This document shows, one piece after another, positions 1 to 6,076 of a DNA stretch of 7,273 nucleotides. Under the pieces are notes generated by a model, which saw only the letters and a program-made list of their open reading frames with translations, searched no databases and was not told the origin of the DNA. Position 1 is the first letter of the stretch. Each line of letters opens with the position of its first letter. The position numbers and the translations under genes are program-made. Source of the stretch: JAEZRQ01 sp049294415 (GTDB lineage: Bacteria > Patescibacteriota > Patescibacteriia > Patescibacteriales > UBA12465); assembly GCA_049294415.1 (NCBI GenBank), contig JBAQCS010000075.1:1-7273 (forward strand). Direction: 5' to 3'.

Positions 1-606
1 ATTAATACGCACATAACCATCCTTATCAATCACGATTTTAGATAATGATGACTGAAAAATATCTTGTGATAAAAAACCTAAAACATCGGCATTTAAAATA
101 CCAGTAAGCAATGACTTGATAAAATTACCATGAGTCACAAGAGCAACTGCCTTCCCTTTGTTCTTAAGAAAAATATCATCTAATAATAATTTAGCCTTAA
201 GCTGCATTTTATCTAACTGCTTATCTAGCAGTTTATAATGTTCTAATTTTTTAGTACGACCAGACTCACTAGTATGAAAATAAGGAATACGATGCCAGTC
301 CCACCAATCAATTTCATTAAGACGATTATCAATTATAATATCTTGCTTAAGTATTTTAGCAATTGGCCCAGCTGTTTCCTGAGCACGTTTTAATTCGCTA
401 GCATAAACCACGTCAACTTTTAATTTAGCAAGTCTCTCGGTTAAATAAATAAGCTGCTCCCTACCGAAAGAAGACAGGGGCATATGCATATCACCAAGTT
501 TTTTTTCTTGTTTATAGTCGGGATGACAATGTCTGACAAGATAAATAACAGTATAAGGCTTTCTGGTTTTAGGCCTTAACTTAACATAAGGATTCTGAAA
601 AGGCAT
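1..606 (-). CDS. Histidine phosphatase (phosphoglycerate mutase-like) family protein, 3' end beyond the window
   Basis: An open frame of 202 codons starts with ATG at 606 and runs off the left edge without a stop. The translation shows the histidine phosphatase fold motifs in order: LVRHCHPD (residues 23-30, catalytic His26 with Arg25), a conserved Arg in ELKRAQETA (Arg74), LNEIDWWDW (Glu98, the probable acid), and VTHGNFIK (His159). Members transfer or hydrolyse phosphate through a phosphohistidine. Substrates range from phosphoglycerate to nucleotides and sugar phosphates, and the sequence does not decide among them. The usual RHG(E/Q) is RHCH here, which is unusual. About 18 residues precede the first strand. 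The start lies 4 bases after the sod stop with no promoter or terminator between, so cotranscription with sod is likely. No Shine-Dalgarno site is visible. The family call is firm; a true glycolytic mutase role is only possible. Confidence 0.88.
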   Translation of the reverse strand, partial: MPFQNPYVKLRPKTRKPYTVIYLVRHCHPDYKQEKKLGDMHMPLSSFGREQLIYLTERLAKLKVDVVYASELKRAQETAGPIAKILKQDIIIDNRLNEIDWWDWHRIPYFHTSESGRTKKLEHYKLLDKQLDKMQLKAKLLLDDIFLKNKGKAVALVTHGNFIKSLLTGILNADVLGFLSQDIFQSSLSKIVIDKDGYVRIN

Positions 607-610
607 GCGT

Positions 611-1207
611 TTAATCTTTAAGGTTTTCTAAAGCAAATTCCCAATTAGCTAAATTATCAATTACAGCATTAACATATTCAGCGCGACGATTTTGATAATC
701 TAAATAATAAGAATGTTCCCAAACATCAATGGCAAATAATGGTCTTTGACCGTGAACTAATGGAGTGTCAGCGTTAGCAGTTTTTACAATTTTAACATTA
801 TAATCTTCCTTAACTAGCCAAGCCCAACCGCTGCCAAATTGACTAAGAGCAGCTCCCTTTAATTCTTCGATCATTTTCTCCCAAGTACCAAAAGAATGGA
901 TGACAGCATTTTTAAGTTCAACAGGCACTAAATTATCGGGACTAGCTGGTCTTAAACATTTCCAGAAAAAATCATGATTATAAGCTTGAGCAGAATTATT
1001 GAACAAAGCAACTTTTTCTTCCTTACCTGCTGTTTTTAAAAGTATATGCTCTAAACTGTCATTATCCATCGGTGTACCAGCAATTAACTTATTTAAGTTA
1101 TCTATATAAGCTTGATGATGCTTACCATAGTGGAACTCCAAAGTTTTAGCGGAAATATGAGGCTCTAAAGCGTTCATTTCAAACGGCAAAGTTGGTAAAG
1201 TAATCAT
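611..1207 (-). CDS. sodB: Superoxide dismutase, iron type (Fe/Mn family)
   Basis: This 198-residue protein has the usual length for the Fe/Mn superoxide dismutase family, which converts superoxide to oxygen and hydrogen peroxide in the cytoplasm. All four metal ligands can be placed: His26 (in LEFHYGKHHQAY), His78 (in AYNHDFFW), and Asp161 and His165 (in DVWEHSYYLDY). Tyr34 is the usual second-sphere residue. Gln74 in FNNSAQAYNH is at the position where iron enzymes place their active-site Gln; manganese enzymes have Gly there and a Gln from the C-terminal half. GSGWAWLV (125-132) also fits. Iron preference is therefore inferred, and cambialistic activity is not excluded. The ATG at 1207 gives the normal N-terminus (TLPTLPF-like). 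A promoter lies about 26 bases upstream, and the histidine phosphatase gene follows after 4 bases. There is no Shine-Dalgarno site. Confidence 0.97.
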   Translation of the reverse strand: MITLPTLPFEMNALEPHISAKTLEFHYGKHHQAYIDNLNKLIAGTPMDNDSLEHILLKTAGKEEKVALFNNSAQAYNHDFFWKCLRPASPDNLVPVELKNAVIHSFGTWEKMIEELKGAALSQFGSGWAWLVKEDYNVKIVKTANADTPLVHGQRPLFAIDVWEHSYYLDYQNRRAEYVNAVIDNLANWEFALENLKD

Positions 1208-1239
1208 AGTATTATAAATTAATTATTAATATTTATCAC

Positions 1240-1268
1240 ATTATAGTATAGCAGAAACTTGACAATAA
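1240..1268 (-). promoter_or_regulatory. Probable sigma70-type promoter of sod
   Basis: On the minus strand, TTATTG (1268-1263) and TATAAT (1245-1240) are separated by 17 bases. The -10 is perfect and the -35 weak. An overlapping TATACT (1250-1245) preceded by TGC could serve as an extended -10 instead. Transcription would start near 1233, giving a leader of about 26 bases before the sod ATG. The -35 overlaps that of the divergent plus-strand promoter. Confidence 0.6.
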
Positions 1269-1287
1269 TGAAAATTGACCATATAAT
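1259..1287 (+). promoter_or_regulatory. Consensus sigma70-type promoter of the 37-codon gene
   Basis: TTGACA at 1259-1264 and TATAAT at 1282-1287 are separated by exactly 17 bases, so both hexamers and the spacer match the sigma70 consensus. The expected transcription start is near 1294, about 22 bases before the ATG at 1316. No large gene lies downstream on this strand, so the promoter must serve the small ORF or an RNA ending at 1469. A direct repeat TTGAC (1259-1263 and 1275-1279) lies within it and could be an operator, but it is short. Confidence 0.75.
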
Positions 1288-1315
1288 ATAAGCCAATCTT
1301 TAAAAATAGTAGATT

Positions 1316-1429
1316 ATGCAGGAGAAGGATGAATTATTCTTAGACACAGCTTTAGTTGATGTCAAAAAAGACCAAGAGCCAAAAACCGACGCAATGTTGG
1401 ACGAAGGCGGACACCGTTATTTCTTCTAA
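1316..1429 (+). CDS. Small acidic protein of 37 residues, unknown function
   Basis: I do not recognise this protein. The frame opens with ATG at 1316, bounded upstream by an in-frame TAG at 1310-1312, and ends with TAA at 1427. It begins MQEKDELFLDTAL and ends MLDEGGHRYFF. It has ten Asp/Glu against five Lys/Arg, no hydrophobic stretch long enough for a membrane segment, no cysteine, and an aromatic tail after a Gly-Gly pair. It is the only plus-strand gene. A consensus promoter sits about 22 bases upstream and an intrinsic terminator begins 11 bases after the stop, so it forms a complete transcription unit of about 175 bases. Like its neighbours it has no Shine-Dalgarno site and a TAA stop. 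The GC-richer composition against the flanking AT-rich DNA favours coding. It could instead be a small RNA with a chance ORF. A signalling or modified peptide is speculation. Confidence 0.6.
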   Translation: MQEKDELFLDTALVDVKKDQEPKTDAMLDEGGHRYFF

Positions 1430-1440
1430 CTAGAAGTAAC

Positions 1441-1469
1441 AAAAAAGGACCAACAACTGGTCCTTTTTT
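1441..1469. terminator. Bidirectional intrinsic terminator between the small gene and rlmN
   Basis: A perfect stem GGACCA (1447-1452) / TGGTCC (1458-1463) with a five-base loop is flanked by A6 (1441-1446) and T6 (1464-1469). The U-tract therefore works in both directions. On the minus strand it lies directly after the rlmN stop at 1471 and closes the eno/phosphoesterase/rlmN unit. On the plus strand it lies 11 bases after the stop of the 37-codon gene. Confidence 0.9.
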
Positions 1470-1470
1470 A

Positions 1471-2484
1471 TTATTTCTTTTTACTAGCAGCTAATTGTCC
1501 GCAAGCAGCTGAGATATCTCCTCCATAAGAACGACGTCTAGTTACAACTACTCCGGCTTTTTCTAATATTTTTTGAAATTGATCAACTCTTTCTTCAGTT
1601 GAAGCTTGAAAGCGACCAGTTGGGTTATATGGAATTAAATTAACCATAAACAAAGGTTTTCTATCCATTAACGCAATTAAAAGTTTAGCATCATTATCAC
1701 TATCATTTATACCTTTAATCATCACATACTCAAACATAACTTTGCGGCCAGTCTTTCTGACATATTCATCAGCGGCCTCCATCAATTTTTCTAATGGGTA
1801 TTTTTCAGCAATAGGCATATAGCGACGACGTGAAATATCGGTCGCAAAATGTAAGGAAATAGCTAAATTAATTTGTAGTTTTTCACCGCCAATTTTTCTG
1901 ATACCCTCGGTAATACCTGATGTAGAAACTGACAAACGACGAGCACCAAAATTAAAACTTTCTGGATCATTTAACCACTTCAAAGCTTTAATAACTTCAA
2001 TATAATTTAAGAACGGTTCGCCCATTCCCATAAACACAATATTATCAATCTTTTCATCATTACCCTCGATTTTTAATTCTCTCATGAATAATAAAACCTG
2101 CTCCACGATTTCGTGAGCTTTAAGGTTACGAGTAAAGCCTAATTGACCAGTAGCGCAAAAAGCGCACTTTAACGGACAACCAACCTGAGAAGACACACAA
2201 ACAGTATTACGGCCACCTTTTTGTCTAATAAGCACTGCCTCAATCTGAGCACCATCTTCTAAGGTAATCAAAGCTTTATGAGTTGGTTCTCTACCTGCAG
2301 TTTTTAAGATTTCCGCTTTAATATCTAAAGGGCAATCCTTATTTAAACGCTCTTTAAGGGCTTTCGGCAAAACTGTCGACTCATTCCAGTCGCTTATTAG
2401 TTCAATAAAGACAGCATTTTCTATCTGTTTATGTCTAAATTTAGGCTCGTCTTTAATAACTTGGTGTAAAATTGATAAATTCAT
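1471..2484 (-). CDS. rlmN: Dual-specificity 23S rRNA A2503 / tRNA A37 C2-methyltransferase RlmN (radical SAM)
   Basis: RlmN uses a radical SAM mechanism and a methylated cysteine to methylate C2 of adenosine in 23S rRNA (A2503) and in some tRNAs (A37). Numbering here is from an alternative GTG at 2502 (343 codons): Cys109, Cys113 and Cys116 (CPLKCAFC) bind the 4Fe-4S cluster. Cys102 in VCVSSQVGC lies seven residues before Cys109, as in the E. coli enzyme. GMGEP (159-163) is the SAM-binding motif, and Cys334 in AACGQL is the methyl-carrying cysteine. NLIPYNP (288-294) is also typical. I prefer the ATG at 2484 (337 residues) because MNLSILHQ matches the family N-terminus better than the GTG extension. 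Neither start has a Shine-Dalgarno site. The phosphoesterase gene ends 21 bases upstream (3 bases from the GTG), so the two are probably cotranscribed. Confidence 0.96.
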   Translation of the reverse strand: MNLSILHQVIKDEPKFRHKQIENAVFIELISDWNESTVLPKALKERLNKDCPLDIKAEILKTAGREPTHKALITLEDGAQIEAVLIRQKGGRNTVCVSSQVGCPLKCAFCATGQLGFTRNLKAHEIVEQVLLFMRELKIEGNDEKIDNIVFMGMGEPFLNYIEVIKALKWLNDPESFNFGARRLSVSTSGITEGIRKIGGEKLQINLAISLHFATDISRRRYMPIAEKYPLEKLMEAADEYVRKTGRKVMFEYVMIKGINDSDNDAKLLIALMDRKPLFMVNLIPYNPTGRFQASTEERVDQFQKILEKAGVVVTRRRSYGGDISAACGQLAASKKK

Positions 2485-2505
2485 AGGGTAAAATACTAAC
2501 ACTTA

Positions 2506-3609
2506 TTACTTTTTTTGTAAAGTGAGCTCAACTATTTCTGATTGAGTGCCAGTACGCATTGGAGGTCCCCAAGTACCAACCCCAGAAGTAACACACATGG
2601 TAAAGTCGAAATTACGATAAATACCATTACTATGTTGATGATAAAAATAACTAGCTAAGTAATTAAACGGAAACATTTGACCGCCATGAGTGTGACCAGA
2701 TAATAATAAATCAATACCAATACCTCTTAACTTCGCCGTATCTTTTGGTTCATGAAACATAACTAAAGAAGGTTCGGTCGGCTTATAATCATTGTAAGCT
2801 AGCACTGCTCTTTTTAAATCAAAATCACGATCAGGAGTAAAATTTAAACCAACAATCTGTAGTCCTTCTTTTTTAACTAACAAATTATCTAAAATAGTAA
2901 TATTTTGCCCCTGTAACAAATCAACCACTCGATCATGACCCAGAGTAAAATCATGATTACCAAAAGAATAATATAGTCCTAGCGGTGTATTTAAAGTATC
3001 TAGTGGTAAAGTTACCCAACTAAAATCAGATTCAGCCCCATCAAATAAATCACCAGTAATAAAAACAGCGGCCGGTTGTAATTCCCTTATTTTATTAATA
3101 ACTTTTTCAAAAAATTTTTGACGCAAAATGGGGCCTAAGTGAATATCGGAAATATGAATAATCCTTTGCCCGTCCCAAGCTGCTGGTAAATCTTTTATTC
3201 TAACTATATGTTTTTCAATCTTAACTATAAAGGCGTTATAATAACTAAAACCAGTTAACCAGAGAGTGCCTAAAATCATAATAATATTAACTGTTTGCCA
3301 ATCAATATTAACACCGAAGCCTTGCAACACTAAATAAGAAAAACTAGCGCCAGCCGTTACTATAATAAAATTGAGCAAAAACCCCATCCAAGAAGCTGAA
3401 ATAAAATAATACAATCTAACCATTGGTGTGTCACGCTTGTGAACCCACAGGAAAGATATCATAGATGACGCTCCTAAGAATAGAATAATGACTCCTATTA
3501 ATAATTTTTGCCAACCAGATTGAACATTAAAATAATTGACAATCAAAAACCAACCAAAGGCATTGCCACCAATTAAAGCTACAATGGTGTAATAAAAATA
3601 CATGTCCAT
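2506..3609 (-). CDS. Membrane-anchored calcineurin-like metallophosphoesterase (YkuE/YaeI-like)
   Basis: This 367-residue protein has an N-terminal membrane part with about four hydrophobic segments (near residues 6-28, 35-57, 66-97 and 104-128), followed by a metallophosphoesterase domain from about residue 145 to the end. The dimetal motifs are complete: HISDIHLG (Asp155, His157), TGDLFDG (Asp187), GNHD (Asn218, His219), MFHEP (His286) and GHTHGGQ (His306, His308). GVGTWGPPMR (343-352) resembles the C-terminal motif of the YkuE/YaeI group. Such enzymes hydrolyse phosphodiester or pyrophosphate bonds, some on lipid-linked substrates. The substrate here is unknown, and the membrane part suggests a lipid or envelope role (inference). 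Two starts are possible, ATG at 3609 or at 3603. A strong hairpin lies 8 bases before the first. I see no convincing promoter of its own, so expression may depend on readthrough from enolase. It is followed closely by rlmN. Confidence 0.9.
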   Translation of the reverse strand: MDMYFYYTIVALIGGNAFGWFLIVNYFNVQSGWQKLLIGVIILFLGASSMISFLWVHKRDTPMVRLYYFISASWMGFLLNFIIVTAGASFSYLVLQGFGVNIDWQTVNIIMILGTLWLTGFSYYNAFIVKIEKHIVRIKDLPAAWDGQRIIHISDIHLGPILRQKFFEKVINKIRELQPAAVFITGDLFDGAESDFSWVTLPLDTLNTPLGLYYSFGNHDFTLGHDRVVDLLQGQNITILDNLLVKKEGLQIVGLNFTPDRDFDLKRAVLAYNDYKPTEPSLVMFHEPKDTAKLRGIGIDLLLSGHTHGGQMFPFNYLASYFYHQHSNGIYRNFDFTMCVTSGVGTWGPPMRTGTQSEIVELTLQKK

Positions 3610-3617
3610 ATAAGCGC

Positions 3618-3644
3618 AAACGGGTCTCAGTAAGAGACCCGTTT
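3618..3644 (-). terminator. Strong hairpin between enolase and the phosphoesterase gene; partial terminator or leader structure
   Basis: AAACGGGTCTC (3618-3628) pairs perfectly with GAGACCCGTTT (3634-3644) across a five-base loop, giving an 11-bp stem. In the minus-strand transcript it begins 11 bases after the enolase stop and ends 8 bases before the phosphoesterase ATG. The following sequence is TTTGCGCTTAT rather than a run of U, so it is at best a weak terminator. It could reduce readthrough into the downstream genes, protect the enolase mRNA 3' end, or limit ribosome access to the next start. Confidence 0.5.
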
Positions 3645-3655
3645 ATTATCGTTCT

Positions 3656-4945
3656 TTATTTACTTAAAAAGGGGAAAGTTGCATATTCCGAATTATCTCC
3701 TAATTCCGCCTCAATAGCTATTAATCTATTATACTTAGCTGTGCGCTCAGAACGTGCTGGAGCACCAGTCTTAATTTGGCCAGTTCCCATAGCTACCACT
3801 AAATCAGCAATAAAAGCATCTTCTGTCTCACCGCTGCGATGAGAAATAACAGCTGTCATACCGTTTGCTTGTGCTTTAGTTATAGCATCAATAGTTTCAG
3901 TTAAGGTTCCGATTTGATTTAACTTAATTAAAATAGAATTGGTAGTTTTTTCAGTAATACCTCTTTCTAATCTCTTAACATTAGTTACATACAAATCATC
4001 ACCAACTACTTGTACTTCGCGGTTAAAGGCATCTGTAAAGTTCTTAAAACCAGTCCAATCATCTTCAGCTAAAATATCTTCAAATGATCTAATAGGATGA
4101 CGAAGGGCTAAATCTTGATAGAAAGCAATTAACTCTTCGCTAGTCATTACTTTATTTTCTTTATTCAAGTGATAAGCACCGTCTTGGAAAAATTCAGTAG
4201 CGGCCGCATCAATACCATAAACAACATCAACACCCAATTTATAACCAGACTTAGCAACTGCTTCTGATAATAAATCAAAAGTTTCTTCATTAGATGATAC
4301 AGTTGGAGCAAAACCACCTTCATCACCAACACTAATACCATAACCTTTATCTTTCAAAACTTTTTTAAGGTTTTGATATATTTCAGCACACATTCTAACA
4401 GCTTCAGCAATTGTTTTAGCACCAACTGGTAAAACCATGTATTCCTGAATATCAGTAGCCCAATTAGCATGCTTACCGCCATTTAAAACATTCATCATTG
4501 GCACTGGCATAGAGTATTTACCAGTAAATGATGGATTAAATTTAGATAAGTATTGGTATAATGGTTGGTTAAGTCCAGCGGCAGCTGCACGAGCTACGGC
4601 CATAGAAACACCTAAAATCGCATTAGCACCAAGCACTGCTTTATTTTCAGTACCATCAAGAGCAATCATAATTTCATCGATTTTCTTTTGATCGGTAGCG
4701 TCTTGACCTACTAAAGCCGCAGCAATTTTTTCTTCTACATTTTTAACAGCTGTTAAAACACCAGCACCACCATAAACAGATTTATCACCATCGCGAAGCT
4801 CTACAGCTTCATAGCTACCAGTGGAAGCACCGCTTGGAACAGCTGCCCAACCGATAGCACCATTTTCTAAAGTAACAGTAGCTGACAAAGTAGGATTACC
4901 GCGTGAATCCAAAATCTGTAAAGCTGTAATTGATTTTATCTTCAT
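3656..4945 (-). CDS. eno: Enolase (2-phosphoglycerate dehydratase)
   Basis: Enolase interconverts 2-phosphoglycerate and phosphoenolpyruvate in cytosolic glycolysis and gluconeogenesis. The 429-residue length is typical. Visible residues, in the numbering familiar from bacterial enolases, are Ser41 in the PSGAST loop, His159, Glu168 (DIQEYM), Glu209 (GDEGGF), the Mg ligands Asp246, Glu289 and Asp316, Lys341 (ILIKLNQIGT, the general base), His369-Arg370-Ser371 (SHRSGETED) and Lys392. Nothing essential is missing. The usual HADNN segment after His159 reads HANWAT, a small departure. The ATG at 4945 gives the standard N-terminus (SITALQILDSRGNPT). It starts 15 bases after the pyruvate kinase stop and is almost certainly cotranscribed with it from the promoter at 6033-6061. 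An 11-bp hairpin follows the stop codon. Confidence 0.98.
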   Translation of the reverse strand: MKIKSITALQILDSRGNPTLSATVTLENGAIGWAAVPSGASTGSYEAVELRDGDKSVYGGAGVLTAVKNVEEKIAAALVGQDATDQKKIDEIMIALDGTENKAVLGANAILGVSMAVARAAAAGLNQPLYQYLSKFNPSFTGKYSMPVPMMNVLNGGKHANWATDIQEYMVLPVGAKTIAEAVRMCAEIYQNLKKVLKDKGYGISVGDEGGFAPTVSSNEETFDLLSEAVAKSGYKLGVDVVYGIDAAATEFFQDGAYHLNKENKVMTSEELIAFYQDLALRHPIRSFEDILAEDDWTGFKNFTDAFNREVQVVGDDLYVTNVKRLERGITEKTTNSILIKLNQIGTLTETIDAITKAQANGMTAVISHRSGETEDAFIADLVVAMGTGQIKTGAPARSERTAKYNRLIAIEAELGDNSEYATFPFLSK

Positions 4946-4960
4946 AGTTGTAAATTTAAA

Positions 4961-5992
4961 TTAACCAGCAATATAAGTTTTCTGTAAGTAAGCTTCAGTA
5001 CGCTTAATAACTTTCTTTAGAATTTGTACAGCCTCAACACAGTAATCACCAACTGTTGTTTCGTCAGATAACATGATCATGTCAGCACCATCAAAAACAC
5101 CATTAGCAATATCACTAATTTCAGCACGAGTTGGGTGAGGATTCTTAATCATAGAAGTCATCACTTGAGTAGCTAAAATAGTTGGAGTGTTGTGCCAGTG
5201 TGAGTGTCTAATTAAATTCTTTTGAATAATTGGTAATTCCTCAATCGGTACTTCAATACCTAAATCACCACGAGCTACCATAATTACATCAGAGGCCATG
5301 ATAATTTTATCAATGTTCTTTAAAGCGATACCGCGTTCAATCTTAGAAATAATTTTTGTCTTACTCTTTTTACCAAGTAATGTTCTAAGACGTTTAACAT
5401 CTGTATCAGTTTGTACAAAAGATAAAGCTACATAATCCATACCAGCCTTCAAACCAAATTTAACATCAGCAATATCTTTAGGAGTTAAACCACCTTTTTT
5501 AATATTAGTATCTGGAACGTTAATACCTTTGTTAGAACTAAGTACACCACCATTAATAACCTTAGTAGTAATAACTTTATTTTTTACTTCTAAAACAATT
5601 AATTCAATAGCACCATTACATAGGAAGAATGGTTCGTTCTTTTTAATATCTTTGTATAAATCGCTATTATCAATTGGGATAATACCGCCTTTTTTGTAAG
5701 GTAATTTAGAATAAGCAAATTGAAAAATTTCATCAACATGCAACATAATACCGCCCTCTGGCATTTTACCAACACGAATACGTGGACCTTGTAAATCCAA
5801 CATTAAAGAAACATGATGGTGTTCATGGGCTTTGTTATAACCATCAATAATTTTCTTAATTCTTTTGTATTGATCATAGGAAGCGTGGGAAAAATTAACA
5901 CGCACCATGTCAACACCAGCCTTAATCAAGGCCAACAAGTTCTCTTCTGATTCAGTCTTAGGACCAACAGTGGCCACTATCTTTGTGTTCAT
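4961..5992 (-). CDS. pyk: Pyruvate kinase, short form without the C-terminal domain
   Basis: Pyruvate kinase transfers phosphate from phosphoenolpyruvate to ADP. The 343 residues cover the barrel (A) and B domains: KIVATVGPKT at the start, VRVNFSHAS (Arg31, Asn33, Ser35), LDLQGPRIR (Asp66), ISKIE (Lys217, Glu219), MVARGDLGIEVP (Asp243) and ILATQVMTSMIKNPHPTRAE (Thr275). The chain stops soon after the MLSDETTVGDY motif. The usual C-terminal allosteric domain of about 120 residues is therefore absent, and only 15 bases separate the stop from enolase, so no remnant of that domain remains. Two departures from common motifs: MLSGET is MLSDET, and the DDG motif near residue 125 is CNG. All core catalytic residues are kept, so I infer an active enzyme lacking effector binding at the C-domain. 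It has its own promoter and no Shine-Dalgarno site. Confidence 0.95.
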   Translation of the reverse strand: MNTKIVATVGPKTESEENLLALIKAGVDMVRVNFSHASYDQYKRIKKIIDGYNKAHEHHHVSLMLDLQGPRIRVGKMPEGGIMLHVDEIFQFAYSKLPYKKGGIIPIDNSDLYKDIKKNEPFFLCNGAIELIVLEVKNKVITTKVINGGVLSSNKGINVPDTNIKKGGLTPKDIADVKFGLKAGMDYVALSFVQTDTDVKRLRTLLGKKSKTKIISKIERGIALKNIDKIIMASDVIMVARGDLGIEVPIEELPIIQKNLIRHSHWHNTPTILATQVMTSMIKNPHPTRAEISDIANGVFDGADMIMLSDETTVGDYCVEAVQILKKVIKRTEAYLQKTYIAG

Positions 5993-6032
5993 AGGATTTT
6001 TTTATAAATAAATTTAAATTAAGCCGTAATAT

Positions 6033-6061
6033 AGTATAAAGGAAATATAATTTTTTGCCAA
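6033..6061 (-). promoter_or_regulatory. Promoter of the pyk-eno unit
   Basis: On the minus strand, TTGGCA (6061-6056) and TATACT (6038-6033) are separated by 17 bases, each one base from consensus. Transcription would start near 6026, giving a leader of about 34 bases that is AT-rich and has no Shine-Dalgarno site. The promoter occupies most of the gap between the tgt stop and the pyk start, and no terminator precedes it, so readthrough from tgt is also possible. Confidence 0.75.
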
Positions 6062-6076
6062 GATTTTGTAAAATAT

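Noticed and set aside
1211..1216. TATAAT on the minus strand immediately upstream of the sod start
   Set aside because: It lies four bases from the ATG, so transcription would start at or inside the coding sequence, and it has no good -35. The pair at 1240-1268 is better placed.
1329..1343. Second plus-strand ATG (1329) preceded by a GGAGAAG stretch that looks like a Shine-Dalgarno site
   Set aside because: The frame closes with TAG after four codons, and the purine run is part of the 37-codon ORF (codons 2-4).
1316..1429. 37-residue peptide as a type I toxin or bacteriocin precursor
   Set aside because: It has no hydrophobic helix, no cysteines or Ser/Thr-rich core, no adjacent maturation or export gene, and the Gly-Gly context does not fit the usual double-glycine leader pattern.
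1471..2484. Radical SAM enzyme as a peptide-modifying partner of the adjacent small ORF
   Set aside because: The sequence has the full set of RlmN-specific residues, including the methyl-carrying cysteine, so it is the housekeeping RNA methylase.
4961..5992. Pyruvate kinase as a frameshifted or truncated pseudogene
   Set aside because: No remnant of the C-terminal domain exists in any frame, the catalytic residues are intact, and the gene sits neatly between a promoter and enolase.
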